32,207 nucleotides of DNA from Hellea sp. (GCA_020629135.1 JAHDDX010000029.1:1-32207); one strand, 5' to 3'. Counted from the first letter of the stretch, positions 1 through 7,440 are shown. Notes: a model not told the origin generated them from the letters alone. A program made the numbers and translations.

Positions 1-512
1 GAAGGCTTTACCCAGCTCAACATTTCATCCAGCGAATTCACCTCACCTTCGTATAAGACGGGCACAGGCATCACGGGCAAACCGCGCAACAAATTTCGTC
101 GCGCATCTGTGGAAAGGAAAACTTCTTTCTCACGATCCCAGACATCAAATTCGTGGAAATAATGCGGCAATGCATCATAAAAAATCGTATGTTTGGCATA
201 AAGCCACTCACCATAGATTATGAAACGATCACCGAGCACATCCCAAAACCTTGGGGCATGGACATTGGCCCATGTTTTGAACATGGCGAAATGGCGTTCA
301 CGCCCCCCTCCCGTCAGGAAATGTCCTCGACTTTGCAGCCAAATCGAGCCGTCCTGATCAAAAGATAGAGCCGAATTGGCGCCGTCCAGTTTTTCTTCAA
401 TAACGAGGAATTGGCCCGCAAGAGCCGAAATAGGCAAGTCGTCACCTAAATCACCTTTTTGCAAGCGCGATCCCTCAATATGCCGCGTCCGCGGATATTT
501 TAAAATTTTCAT
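1..512 (-). CDS. RNA ligase family protein, 3' part cut by the window edge
   Basis: The first 170 residues of a nucleotidyltransferase-fold ligase are visible; the gene runs off the left edge. ATG is at 510-512 on the complement. Motif I of covalent nucleotidyltransferases is clear as EKLDGAN (Lys41 is the predicted AMP-accepting lysine). It is followed by SRG at 61-63, the motif III-like stretch FIIYGEWLYAKH at 97-108 and HYFHEFDVWD at 117-126, which fits motif IIIa. This pattern is that of the Rnl2-like RNA ligase family (Pfam RNA_ligase), which seals RNA ends with ATP. Bacterial members are sporadic and mostly uncharacterised, so the substrate is unknown; RNA repair is a reasonable inference. 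Motifs IV and V and any C-terminal kinase or phosphatase domain lie outside the window. The leader is about 250 nt, with a hairpin 20 nt before the ATG and only a weak ribosome binding site. Confidence 0.85.
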   Translation of the reverse strand, partial: MKILKYPRTRHIEGSRLQKGDLGDDLPISALAGQFLVIEEKLDGANSALSFDQDGSIWLQSRGHFLTGGGRERHFAMFKTWANVHAPRFWDVLGDRFIIYGEWLYAKHTIFYDALPHYFHEFDVWDREKEVFLSTDARRNLLRGLPVMPVPVLYEGEVNSLDEMLSWVKP

Positions 513-531
513 GATTAAATCTCTTATAGGG

Positions 532-556
532 GCTCAAGTCTCGTCACAACTTGAGC
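532..556 (-). promoter_or_regulatory. 8-bp inverted repeat in the RNA ligase leader
   Basis: GCTCAAGT (532-539) and ACTTGAGC (549-556) are perfect inverted arms around a 9-nt loop. The repeat ends about 20 nt upstream of the RNA ligase ATG. It could be an operator or an mRNA hairpin. A second short palindrome, CCCGCG-CA-CGCGGG, lies at 576-589. The rest of the 513-758 gap shows no convincing gene or strong promoter. Confidence 0.4.
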
Positions 557-758
557 GTTACACATTGCTCATCCGCCCGCGCACGCGGGGGATAAATTTC
601 GAATATGTGTCTGTTCGTATTTACACGATCGCCTCTATAATTAGGACGCGGCCTATAAAAGGATGCATTGCGAATATCAAGGAGATTTTATTTCGTCAGG
701 AATGGAGTCAACTCGAAATTCGCGCGAAGAGATCATAGCTTTTCGTATTGAAATAATT

Positions 759-1223
759 TTATTCGAGAGAGTCTTTATATTCTTGCTCGGCCAATGTTTT
801 AAGGGCCGACAGGTTTTGATTCATTTCTGCCTCAGAACGTCGGGCAAAAAGTAAGTTTAAAACAGGTGACAATATTTTTATAAAACCTAAGAATTTGATC
901 TCCGTATTATGGGTGAGTTCGGTTTTCGCATAGCCGACTGATTTTAAAGTATATAATACGTCCATCGTCGTTTCTTTACTTTTGAAAAATCCACCTAGGG
1001 CTTTATCCTGTCGAAACACCGTCGTTTCTCCAAGTAACACCAATTCTTTACCGTTAAACAAATGCACTTGCCGGTACTTAGTTCCAATTTTTCCCGGTTT
1101 TTGATCCAAAGTTTCCTCTTCTATCAAACTTGGAATCCACTGTTTTTGGCGTTCAAACTCATCAAGCCAAAGAAATACGGTTGGCGGTGGCGCATTTATA
1201 ATGATGACTTGGGATAATTTCAT
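759..1223 (-). CDS. SRPBCC (START/polyketide-cyclase-like) family protein
   Basis: A 154-residue protein with the usual beginning of the SRPBCC helix-grip fold: a first beta strand (MKLSQVIIINAPPPTVFLWL) that leads into a helix with the conserved Trp-x-x-x-Leu-type region (QKQWIPSLIEEE). Strands around residues 45-110 follow, then a long C-terminal helix (EMNQNLSALKTLAEQE). The length is normal for the family. Members bind hydrophobic ligands in a deep cavity and are often annotated as polyketide cyclase/dehydrase or lipid-transport proteins; no ligand can be assigned here. The gene stands alone, divergent from the membrane protein at 1512 across a 288-bp gap. No signal peptide is visible, so it is probably cytosolic. 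Confidence 0.75.
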   Translation of the reverse strand: MKLSQVIIINAPPPTVFLWLDEFERQKQWIPSLIEEETLDQKPGKIGTKYRQVHLFNGKELVLLGETTVFRQDKALGGFFKSKETTMDVLYTLKSVGYAKTELTHNTEIKFLGFIKILSPVLNLLFARRSEAEMNQNLSALKTLAEQEYKDSLE

Positions 1224-1307
1224 AAGATCAGACTCCGCCGTGTTGCCTAGCCGCGACGACCATTAGGTAAACTAAGCGATTTCCAGAAATTGAAAAAATC
1301 TCGAACC

Positions 1308-1323
1308 ACCCCAATGTGGGGGT
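1308..1323. promoter_or_regulatory. CCCC/GGGG palindrome in a divergent intergenic region
   Basis: ACCCC (1308-1312) faces GGGGT (1319-1323); an alternative pairing is CCCCA-ATG-TGGGG. It lies between two divergent genes, 85 nt from the start at 1223 and 189 nt from the start at 1512. On the plus strand a T-run follows (1323-1327), so it looks like a terminator, but no plus-strand gene ends before it. It resembles the palindrome upstream of luxI at 23589-23602, since both read ACCCCCA...GGGG on the minus strand. That likeness may be chance. The rest of 1224-1455 is AT-rich with no recognised feature. Confidence 0.3.
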
Positions 1324-1451
1324 TTTTAGGGTGAGCTTCAAGCCTCTACTCTCGTCGGCACTCTATTTTTATAAATATACCGAACTCAATAGTTCCGGGG
1401 TCCCAAGCTAGAAGAAAATTTTTAACAGAAGCAAAAAATTTCTTTAACCTC

Positions 1452-1494
1452 TTGATGTCTGGCTTACCAGACATTATGTCTGCCTAAACAGACT
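1452..1494 (+). promoter_or_regulatory. Tandem operator overlapping the promoter of the 1512 operon
   Basis: Two 18-bp inverted repeats of the form TGTCTG-N6-CAGAC(A/T) lie in tandem: 1456-1473 (seven-base arms, TGTCTGG and CCAGACA) and 1477-1494. Their centres are 21 bp apart, two helical turns, so two dimers would bind the same DNA face. A weak sigma-70-like pair, TTGATG (1452-1457) and TATGTC (1475-1480) with 17-bp spacing, places the first site between -35 and -10 and the second over the start region. This is the geometry of a repressor operator. The best local candidate for the repressor is the XRE protein at 2132, but an unlinked TetR-type protein would fit as well. Confidence 0.55.
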
Positions 1495-1511
1495 TTGATG
1501 TAGGATATTCG

Positions 1512-2135
1512 GTGTTTAAGATCTTCCGTTTTACTTTGGCTGCTTTGATGTTAGGCGCACTGCTTGCATTAGCTTCGATCAAACTTCATTTTCCAATGGG
1601 CTGGATCGGTGGAATAGGTCTAATTGCCTGGGCCATTTTGGCCCGAAGGAAATGGGAAAAGATTGGACGGCAAACGGGATTAGACCCTAGCGGGCCCGAA
1701 CGGGTTTTAAGACTAAGAGCTACCGGTACCGCTCTCCTATTAGGGCATTTATGCGCAGCTTTATCTTACCCAGATTTGGATTTTCATGTCGGTCAGGGGA
1801 ACTTTCTTGCGATTGATTCCTGGACAATGATTGCCGCGTTCATAGTCGCTGGGCTACTATATCAACAAGACGGGAAGTTGAGCGATGAACGGGATCGTGC
1901 CATTGCTTTTTCAGGTACTCAAAACGGTTATCACACTTTAATTGCGAGCTTAGTGGTTCTTCTTTTACTGCTTGGCTTTTTACCCCCAAATATTCTGGAA
2001 CAATTGAATTATTTTACAGTCGCGAATATTCTCGTGGCTCTGATTACCCTGTCTCTTTTTGCAAAATTTTTAACTCAGCTATTTGGATATGCCAAAGATA
2101 CTCAAGCACTGATGGCGCTGGATTCTGAGCCATGA
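1512..2135 (+). CDS. Integral membrane protein paired with an XRE regulator
   Basis: A 207-residue protein starting with GTG (1512-1514), 17 nt after the second operator repeat. Hydrophobic segments suggest about six membrane helices: residues about 5-22, 28-42, 70-85, 98-116, 140-156 and 165-190. A polar loop near residues 120-135 reads KLSDERDRAIAFSG; a similar DERD motif occurs in small bacterial membrane proteins encoded next to short Cro/C1-type regulators. The stop overlaps the regulator's ATG by four bases (ATGA), so the two are translationally coupled. I do not recognise a specific function. By analogy with such pairs it may sense membrane or envelope state, or modulate its partner regulator; this is inference only. 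Confidence 0.7.
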   Translation: MFKIFRFTLAALMLGALLALASIKLHFPMGWIGGIGLIAWAILARRKWEKIGRQTGLDPSGPERVLRLRATGTALLLGHLCAALSYPDLDFHVGQGNFLAIDSWTMIAAFIVAGLLYQQDGKLSDERDRAIAFSGTQNGYHTLIASLVVLLLLLGFLPPNILEQLNYFTVANILVALITLSLFAKFLTQLFGYAKDTQALMALDSEP

Positions 2136-2383
2136 CATCTCCTGAAATAGGCACACATCTCAGAAAATTCAGATTTTTGCATGGTGAATTGACCCAGGCT
2201 GAACTGGCCAAAAAAGTAGGCGTGACCAGACAAACAATAGTTGCGCTAGAAACCTTGCGCTACGCGCCGTCTCTCGAATTAGCGATGAAGCTGGCCAGTG
2301 TCTTTGACTGTAAAGTTGATGACCTGTTTTTCTGGATAGATCCTGATCTTGCTAGAGAAAAATTCAAAAATGAAAGTTCCTGA
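2132..2383 (+). CDS. Small XRE (Cro/C1) family transcriptional regulator
   Basis: An 83-residue, single-domain DNA-binding protein. The helix-turn-helix covers residues about 8-62: RKFRFLHGELTQAELAKKVG, then VTRQTIVALETLRYAPSLEL, a textbook recognition helix of the compact YozG-like XRE group. The C-terminal tail (VDDLFFWIDPDLAREKF) is typical of these short regulators. It overlaps the upstream membrane protein by four bases and lies two bases before the serine hydrolase gene, so all three form one operon. It probably controls its own promoter through the tandem operator at 1456-1494. Repressor or activator mode and any ligand are unknown. Confidence 0.85.
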   Translation: MTSPEIGTHLRKFRFLHGELTQAELAKKVGVTRQTIVALETLRYAPSLELAMKLASVFDCKVDDLFFWIDPDLAREKFKNESS

Positions 2384-2385
2384 TT

Positions 2386-3639
2386 ATGGACGGTAATATA
2401 AAGCGGAAACAAAGTAAGCGCGGCTGGATTGTTTCTATTATACTCGGTCTTTGCATATTCGCCTATTTGGGGTTTCGTTTGTTCGAGCCCATTTTTGTTT
2501 GGAATTCAGGATGGCAGAATTTTCCGGAAAACCTTGAATTCAGCGACGCGGAATTAGTAACAAATCACGCCTTTGACGACGTGATTGCCAAAGCCAACAC
2601 AACATTAGAGCAATCAATGAAGGCGAACAAATTCCCCGCCTTATCAATTGCCGTTGGAAAAGATGGTCAATTGATATGGGCGCGAGCCATGGGTTATCGC
2701 AATCTCGAAGATAACCAAGCCGTTACCCTGGATACAAAATTTCGCATCGGCAGCACCTCCAAAGCCATCACCGCAACCGCTGCCGCAAAACTGGTCGACG
2801 AGAATGTCTTAAATTTAGACCTGCCGATCCGTGACCTCGTGCCTTATTTTCCAATCCAAAAATACGACCTAACGCCACGGCAGCTACTCACTCACACGGC
2901 GGGAATTCGGCACTATGAATATTGCTGGTGTTTTCCATTTGATGAGTACAGCAATCAAAAACATTTCAGCGATGTAGAAAGTGCCGTCGGTTATTTTGCT
3001 AACTCACCGCTATTATATGAGCCAGGCACTCAGTTTTCTTACAGTTCCTATGGTTTCGTATTAGCATCTGCAGCCATGGAAGGTGCGAGCGGCCTGTCTT
3101 TTGATGAGATTATTGAGCGCACGCTAGTTCTCCCACTTGGACTGCCCAACACAATGCGAGAAGGCCTGGCCAATAATGATATCGCAATCCCCTATGTTAC
3201 CCGAGATAACTCATTCAAAAGAGCATTCCCGGTGGATAACTCTTTAAAAACAGCGGGCGGCGGATTTGTGTCGACACCTACTGATCTTGTAAAAATGACC
3301 CAAGGCATAATGAGCGATAAATTCATCGATGCAGACCTGCGAAACTCATTATTTTTCACACCGCAAAAACTTGCAAACAATGAAATCAATGAGCAAAATT
3401 ACGCCTTAGGTTGGCGCAGTCATAATTCCGTTCATGATTTCAAAACAGATAAGGACGTGATGATCACCCATCACGGTGGAGTCGCCATGGGGGGAATATC
3501 TTTCTTGATCATGTATCCGGAATACAAATTATCGATTTCAGTTGTTGCCAATAAACAAATGGAAGGCGTTGGCGAGTTAGTCGATATCGCTCATTCGATC
3601 GCGACTGACATTATATCTCAATTTGAGTTAAACGAATAA
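2386..3639 (+). CDS. Serine hydrolase, class C beta-lactamase/esterase fold, membrane-anchored
   Basis: A 417-residue protein of the Beta-lactamase (PF00144) family. An N-terminal hydrophobic helix at residues about 14-33 follows a lysine-rich start, so it is a signal anchor and the domain should lie in the periplasm. The catalytic SxxK motif is S123-T-S-K126 in FRIGSTSKAI. The second motif, normally YxN, reads Y219-S-S221, as in many esterase or peptidase members. The third is HHGG (362-365) in place of KTG. These changes argue for an esterase, D-aminopeptidase or penicillin-binding-protein-like hydrolase and against a true beta-lactamase. Last gene of the operon with the membrane protein and XRE regulator. 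It ends one base before the convergent msrA stop, with no obvious terminator. Confidence 0.85.
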   Translation: MDGNIKRKQSKRGWIVSIILGLCIFAYLGFRLFEPIFVWNSGWQNFPENLEFSDAELVTNHAFDDVIAKANTTLEQSMKANKFPALSIAVGKDGQLIWARAMGYRNLEDNQAVTLDTKFRIGSTSKAITATAAAKLVDENVLNLDLPIRDLVPYFPIQKYDLTPRQLLTHTAGIRHYEYCWCFPFDEYSNQKHFSDVESAVGYFANSPLLYEPGTQFSYSSYGFVLASAAMEGASGLSFDEIIERTLVLPLGLPNTMREGLANNDIAIPYVTRDNSFKRAFPVDNSLKTAGGGFVSTPTDLVKMTQGIMSDKFIDADLRNSLFFTPQKLANNEINEQNYALGWRSHNSVHDFKTDKDVMITHHGGVAMGGISFLIMYPEYKLSISVVANKQMEGVGELVDIAHSIATDIISQFELNE

Positions 3640-3640
3640 C

Positions 3641-4228
3641 TTAAGCCTCAACTTTCGTCGGCAAGGGACAAACCACACCAGTGCCGCCAATCCCACAATA
3701 ACCATTGGGGTTCTTGGCGAGGTATTGCTGATGATAGTCTTCAGCCGGGTGATAATCACCAACCGGCGCGATTTCCGTGGTGATGTTGCCAAAGCCTTTG
3801 TCCAGATAGGCTGGTTCGTAGCGGGCCTTGGCGGCTTTCGCGACCGTAAGCTGATCCTCGGAATAAGTATAGACCGCGCTGCGATATTGCGTGCCAACAT
3901 CATTGCCCTGACGATTGCCCTGGGTCGGATCGTGGTTTTCAAAAAACACCTTAAGCAGTCCGTCATAGGATATCACCGCTGGATCAAACACCACATGCAC
4001 CACTTCGGCGTGGTTAGTCGTGCCCGTGCAGACATGTTTATAATCCGGGTTTGAGGTGTGTCCCCCTGCATAGCCGACACTGGTCACATAGACACCATCG
4101 AGCTTCCAGAAAATCCGTTCAACGCCCCAGAAACACCCCATTCCGAACATGGCCTGTTCAAACCCGTCCGGATAATCCGCAAACATATTATGGCCATTCA
4201 CGAAATGTGTTGGGTTCTCGGCAAGCAT
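3641..4228 (-). CDS. msrA: Peptide methionine-S-sulfoxide reductase MsrA
   Basis: Repairs oxidised proteins by reducing the S-epimer of methionine sulfoxide. The catalytic motif is GCFWG, with Cys32 in the chosen frame. The sequence then runs through [25 protein letters not shown] in the family pattern, with [14 protein letters not shown] at the C-terminus holding the resolving cysteines. The length is 195 residues. An in-frame extension upstream to 4324 exists, but ATG at 4226-4228 has a good ribosome binding site (AAGGGG, six bases upstream) and lies one base after the preceding gene's stop, so it is preferred. Third gene of a minus-strand operon after the N-formylglutamate amidohydrolase. 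No signal peptide, so cytosolic. Confidence 0.95.
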   Translation of the reverse strand: MLAENPTHFVNGHNMFADYPDGFEQAMFGMGCFWGVERIFWKLDGVYVTSVGYAGGHTSNPDYKHVCTGTTNHAEVVHVVFDPAVISYDGLLKVFFENHDPTQGNRQGNDVGTQYRSAVYTYSEDQLTVAKAAKARYEPAYLDKGFGNITTEIAPVGDYHPAEDYHQQYLAKNPNGYCGIGGTGVVCPLPTKVEA

Positions 4229-4229
4229 A

Positions 4230-4976
4230 TCAAGCCCCTTCCAAAACGGGTGAAGTCTGCAAAAGCGGACGCAGGCAATTGGATAATTTAGTCGCCATGA
4301 CTGCGGCCTTGGCGTCCGTATCAATCAGCCTTTGATTAACCTCAATCGCCAAATGTCGAAAGCCCTTGGCTGCTACAGCAGAGTCGATTGTGTGATTGAG
4401 AATATGTGCCGAATAGGGTTCATTGATCCGAACCCGCCACTCCGGGAATTGATCGTTAAGCTGCTGCTTGAATGCTTCCGCCGACGGCTCATCATGTTTG
4501 ACCAAAAGGCCAATATCTATGGCCCGTTCTTCGCCCAGATCCGGCTTTGGCGTGAAACTGTGGACCGAGACAACCAACGGGTCATTCAGGCCTGCAAGAC
4601 GCTCGGACAACGCCTCGTGATAGGGCACATGAAATCGGGCGATCCGGTCTTCCCGGTCTTTGAGCGCGACCGCGTGATTGCCGGGAATATAGGTACCGTC
4701 GCTTTCGGTTGGGATCAAACAGGGCATGCGCGTGTCACGGTTCAAATCGATCACCAGTCTTGAAATTCGCGCGATCTGTGCCCCGCAGCCAAAATGGGTA
4801 GCCATATCACTTACAATCACATCCGTGCCGATATCCCAGGCAATATGACGGGTCAGATCTTCGCCGGTCAGTCCAAGATCGTTATACTCTTCCGGGATAT
4901 GGCGTGAGGCGTGGTCTCCGAAAATGAAAAGCGGAATATCGCGCGTCGCCGTAATGATATCAAAGGGCCGTTGCAT
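4230..4976 (-). CDS. N-formylglutamate amidohydrolase family protein
   Basis: A 248-residue member of the FGase family (PF05013). Recognisable conserved blocks are [12 protein letters not shown] (residues 17-28), HIAWDIGTD (44-52) and VVSVHSFTP (133-141), which carry the metal- and substrate-binding residues. The founding activity is hydrolysis of N-formyl-L-glutamate to glutamate and formate in histidine degradation (HutG). No hut genes are present here. The upstream neighbour is a YbdK-type ligase, a pairing common for FGase paralogues of unknown role, so the substrate may be another N-acyl or gamma-glutamyl compound. Ribosome binding site GGGCGG lies just before ATG. msrA follows after one base. 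Confidence 0.88.
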   Translation of the reverse strand: MQRPFDIITATRDIPLFIFGDHASRHIPEEYNDLGLTGEDLTRHIAWDIGTDVIVSDMATHFGCGAQIARISRLVIDLNRDTRMPCLIPTESDGTYIPGNHAVALKDREDRIARFHVPYHEALSERLAGLNDPLVVSVHSFTPKPDLGEERAIDIGLLVKHDEPSAEAFKQQLNDQFPEWRVRINEPYSAHILNHTIDSAVAAKGFRHLAIEVNQRLIDTDAKAAVMATKLSNCLRPLLQTSPVLEGA

Positions 4977-5050
4977 CCGCCCTAGATAGTCAGATTGTCA
5001 GATAATTCAATGCATTCAGGCATTAATAAATTGATTGTGAACCACACAGT

Positions 5051-6181
5051 TCAAATTCCGGCCACGGTTTCCTTGATCAGATGATCGACAACACGGTTCA
5101 AGGCGACTTTTTTGGATTTGCCGTCTTCGATCGCCGTTTCATAAACCGCGACCTGACGACAAGCAGATGAACCGCGCTCGACAATGGTGCGGGTGTGCAA
5201 AAGCTCACGTTCGCATCCCAGAGCCTGCGCATGCTGCAACAAAAACCCGATCATTTCCTCATTAATGTCTTTGAACGGTCGGCATTCATTTTTTCCAAAA
5301 TCGATCAGTTGCCCGCGCACACCATAGCGTTGGGCCAACCAACGATTTTCCGCAATCAGCAAGGCCGGATAATCCCGCCATTTAATGTTGCGCTCTTTCA
5401 AATGGATCATCATCCGGGTCAGACATTGATACATCGCAACCACAGCAAGCGCGTCCTCAACATCCGTACAGACATCAGCGACCCGGGCTTCGAGCGTCGG
5501 GAATTTGGTGCTGGGTCTGATATCCCACCATATTTTACTTGCGTCTTCGATCACGCCTGCGCCGACCAATGTGCCGATCAAGCGCTCATATTCCTGATAG
5601 GAATCCATTGACTCAGGGATACCTGTCCGCGGCATGCCGTCAAAGACGGATAATCGGTAGGATTTCATCCCCATCAGGTCGCCTTCCCAAAAAGGCGACG
5701 AGGTTGAAAGCGCCAAAAGATGGGGCAGGAAATACCGAATCTGGTTCATCACATCTATTCGCATTCCCGCATCCAAAATACCGACATGGACATGGGTGCC
5801 GCAAATCATCATACGCCGAATGGCCCCTTGCAGATCCTCATCCAATTTGCGGTAACGTTCTTTCTCGGTATGTTTCTGGGCGCGCCAATGGGTGAATGGG
5901 TGGGTTGAAGCCGCCATCAGTCTTAAATCAAATTTCCGAGCGATATCGGCCAGCGTGCCCCGCATATGGGTTAGATGCTCTCGAGCGTCGCCGACATTCT
6001 GACAGACCGGGGTCGCAATTTCGATCTGGCATTGCAAAAATTCAGGGGTGACATTATCGCCAAGCGCATCTTGGCAGGATTTAAAAAATTCTGGCGGGGG
6101 ATTTGCCGCCGCCTCACGGGTTTTCGGGTCGATGACCAGATATTCTTCTTCGACGCCAAGCGTCAGCCCGTAATCGTCCAT
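5051..6181 (-). CDS. YbdK-type carboxylate-amine ligase (GCS2 family)
   Basis: A 376-residue member of the glutamate-cysteine ligase 2 family (PF04107), ATP-dependent enzymes that join a carboxylate to an amine. It opens with LTLGVEEEYLVID, the family signature, followed by HPFTHW and RRMMICGTHVHVGI (metal and ATP site) and a C-terminal ECRPFKDINEEM region. E. coli YbdK shows weak gamma-glutamylcysteine ligase activity in vitro; its real role is unclear. The open frame extends upstream to 6409 but would run antisense through the tRNA-like repeat. ATG at 6179-6181, with GGGGAT just upstream, matches the family's start. First gene of a minus-strand group with the FGase-like enzyme and MsrA. Confidence 0.88.
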   Translation of the reverse strand: MDDYGLTLGVEEEYLVIDPKTREAAANPPPEFFKSCQDALGDNVTPEFLQCQIEIATPVCQNVGDAREHLTHMRGTLADIARKFDLRLMAASTHPFTHWRAQKHTEKERYRKLDEDLQGAIRRMMICGTHVHVGILDAGMRIDVMNQIRYFLPHLLALSTSSPFWEGDLMGMKSYRLSVFDGMPRTGIPESMDSYQEYERLIGTLVGAGVIEDASKIWWDIRPSTKFPTLEARVADVCTDVEDALAVVAMYQCLTRMMIHLKERNIKWRDYPALLIAENRWLAQRYGVRGQLIDFGKNECRPFKDINEEMIGFLLQHAQALGCERELLHTRTIVERGSSACRQVAVYETAIEDGKSKKVALNRVVDHLIKETVAGI

Positions 6182-6259
6182 AGGATCCCCAGCTTTTTCT
6201 TTTGCCTTAGCACAGCGACAAGGCGACGAAAAGATCGAAGATTTAATATGCAAAACCAG

Positions 6260-6289
6260 TTGATATTTCAGCTTTGGCGTATATATAAC
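6260..6289 (+). promoter_or_regulatory. Probable sigma-70 promoter for the tRNA-Ser transcript
   Basis: TTGATA (6260-6265) and TATAAC (6284-6289) are separated by 18 bp, or by 16 bp using TATATA at 6282-6287. Transcription would start near 6296, about 27 nt before the orphan tRNA 5' half and 150 nt before the intact tRNA-Ser. Both tRNA copies would therefore lie on one transcript. Confidence 0.5.
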
Positions 6290-6314
6290 CGCCGTCCTGC
6301 TAAGGTAGTTCAAT

Positions 6315-6352
6315 ACTGGATTAGTGAGGTGGCCGAGTGGTTTAAGGCGCAC
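6315..6352 (+). pseudogene. Orphan copy of the 5' half of tRNA-Ser
   Basis: These 38 bases are identical, apart from one mismatch (T6321 versus A6445), to 6439-6476, which spans 8 bases of tRNA leader and the first 30 bases of the real tRNA-Ser (acceptor strand AGTGAGG, D arm, start of the anticodon stem). The copies start 124 bp apart. After CGCAC the sequence diverges: there is no anticodon loop, T arm or matching 3' acceptor strand, so no tRNA can form. Duplicated tRNA pieces at integration sites are normally 3' ends; this one is the 5' end and lies directly behind the tRNA promoter. Confidence 0.75.
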
Positions 6353-6438
6353 TGCCCGCGAGCCACAGGCTCGCAGACATTTGGAAGATAAGCGTGCGCT
6401 TGTCTTCAACCCCTCGGGTTAACCGCCGGGGGTACAGG
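6353..6438 (+). repeat. Three consecutive hairpins between the tRNA copies
   Basis: This 86-base block is almost wholly palindromic. Hairpin 1 is GCGAGCC-ACA-GGCTCGC (6358-6374). Hairpin 2 has ten-base arms at 6384-6393 and 6398-6407 with a GTGC loop and one G-T wobble. Hairpin 3 (6409-6433) pairs ACCCC with GGGGT around an inner CGG-GTTAA-CCG stem. No T-run follows, so it is not a standard terminator. It may be a small palindromic mobile element or an RNA processing structure. No second copy was noticed elsewhere in the window. Confidence 0.6.
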
Positions 6439-6446
6439 ACTGGAAT

Positions 6447-6537
6447 AGTGAGGTGGCCGAGTGGTTTAAGGCGCACGCTTGGAAAGCGTGTTTAGGTTAA
6501 TAGCCTAACGTGGGTTCGAATCCCATCCTCACTGCCA
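6447..6537 (+). tRNA. tRNA-Ser(GGA)
   Basis: Full cloverleaf with encoded CCA. The acceptor stem AGTGAGG pairs with CCTCACT, with discriminator G. D arm is GCC-GAGTGGTTTAA-GGC. Anticodon stem CACGC/GCGTG encloses TTGGAAA, giving anticodon GGA (reads UCC and UCU). The long class II variable arm TTAGG-TTAATAG-CCTAA is typical of serine tRNAs. T arm GTGGG-TTCGAAT-CCCAT. The 91-base length is normal for tRNA-Ser with CCA. Its first 30 bases are duplicated 124 bp upstream. Confidence 0.97.
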
Positions 6538-6586
6538 GTTGTTTACCCAGACAGCAGACAAGACCCATCCCAAATGGCCAAATCTT

Positions 6587-7381
6587 TTATTGGTTCTCAC
6601 CCGGCGCAGATTCAGCATTCAGCATGTCCGAAAATTCCCGAATTTCCGCCTTGATCTGCGAGGGTAACAGATCCTCTGGACCGCTGGCCATGCCGGACCA
6701 GATGCGTTCTCCACTGGCCACGTCTTCGGCATGAAGTGACGTCGCCACATGACCGCTCCACATAATCAGTTTCCCCGAGATCCTTACATTTGTACGATCA
6801 TCTGTCGAAATGGCGATACGTTCATGACGAGATAGCTCGGTCGAAACGAGCTCAGTTATCGAAATTGACAACGGATCATGGGCCTGATTCTGGGTGTCAT
6901 TGACAAACATATCCACTGCAATCCTGGTTTTTTCATGTGCCGGGCTAGATAACCCGCCAAACGCAAACAAACCTACAAAAAGCAATGCCGGCAATAAAAG
7001 TGCCAATGGTAGAAAACTCCCCAAACCTCGCTTTCCTATTTCTGGAATTACCTCGGGCGGAGATGTATGAACTGATGCCTCTCCTATCCATCGATAACCC
7101 CGCTTAGGCACTGTCTCAATATAGATTGGTTGTTTCGCATTATCTCCTAAGGCCCGACGAAGATCACCAATGACAACGGCAACACTATTGGCGCTTACTG
7201 TTCGACCGTCCCATATTTTGGTTACAAAATCATCATGGCTTACGATTCCTCCTTGGCGCTCCAGCAACATATTGAGAGATTGCGCCGCACGGTATTCAAG
7301 TGTCTGATCAACATCAGACGAGATCAATCGGCCCTCTTCAGGAGAATATGTAAACGATCCGATTTTATACTCTGTTGTCAT
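6587..7381 (-). CDS. Membrane-anchored winged-helix regulator (CadC/ToxR-like)
   Basis: A 264-residue protein with an N-terminal OmpR-type winged helix (Trans_reg_C) at residues about 5-105. The recognition part reads VSHDDFVTKIWDGRTVSANSV, and the wing ends with the hallmark PKRGYRWIG. One transmembrane helix follows at about 123-147 (LPLALLLPALLFVGLFAFGG), then a periplasmic domain of about 115 residues. There is no receiver domain, so this is a one-component regulator like CadC or ToxR that senses outside and binds DNA from the membrane. It is divergent from the secreted protein and MBL hydrolase genes at 7528-9776, which are its most likely targets. The periplasmic domain matches nothing I recognise. 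Confidence 0.85.
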   Translation of the reverse strand: MTTEYKIGSFTYSPEEGRLISSDVDQTLEYRAAQSLNMLLERQGGIVSHDDFVTKIWDGRTVSANSVAVVIGDLRRALGDNAKQPIYIETVPKRGYRWIGEASVHTSPPEVIPEIGKRGLGSFLPLALLLPALLFVGLFAFGGLSSPAHEKTRIAVDMFVNDTQNQAHDPLSISITELVSTELSRHERIAISTDDRTNVRISGKLIMWSGHVATSLHAEDVASGERIWSGMASGPEDLLPSQIKAEIREFSDMLNAESAPGENQ

Positions 7382-7440
7382 AGTTCACCTTTTTAGACCT
7401 CATATCTTTAGGGATTTCAAAGCGAATTAAAAAGGACTTC

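Noticed and set aside
663-854. Plus-strand frames in 376-854
   Set aside because: They overlap the SRPBCC gene or RNA ligase antisense, have no family resemblance and no convincing ribosome binding site.
2386-3639. True class C beta-lactamase (resistance gene)
   Set aside because: The second and third motifs are YSS and HHGG, as in esterase/peptidase relatives, and there is no AmpR-type regulator.
4229-4324. N-terminal extension of MsrA
   Set aside because: It overlaps the preceding gene's coding end and lacks family similarity; ATG at 4228 has a good ribosome binding site.
6182-6409. N-terminal extension of the YbdK-type ligase
   Set aside because: It would translate through the reverse of the tRNA-like repeat; the family starts at the ATG at 6181.
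6323-6438. A second functional tRNA (Ser or Sec) at the first tRNA-like copy
   Set aside because: No anticodon stem-loop, T arm or complementary 3' acceptor strand can be formed after base 6352.
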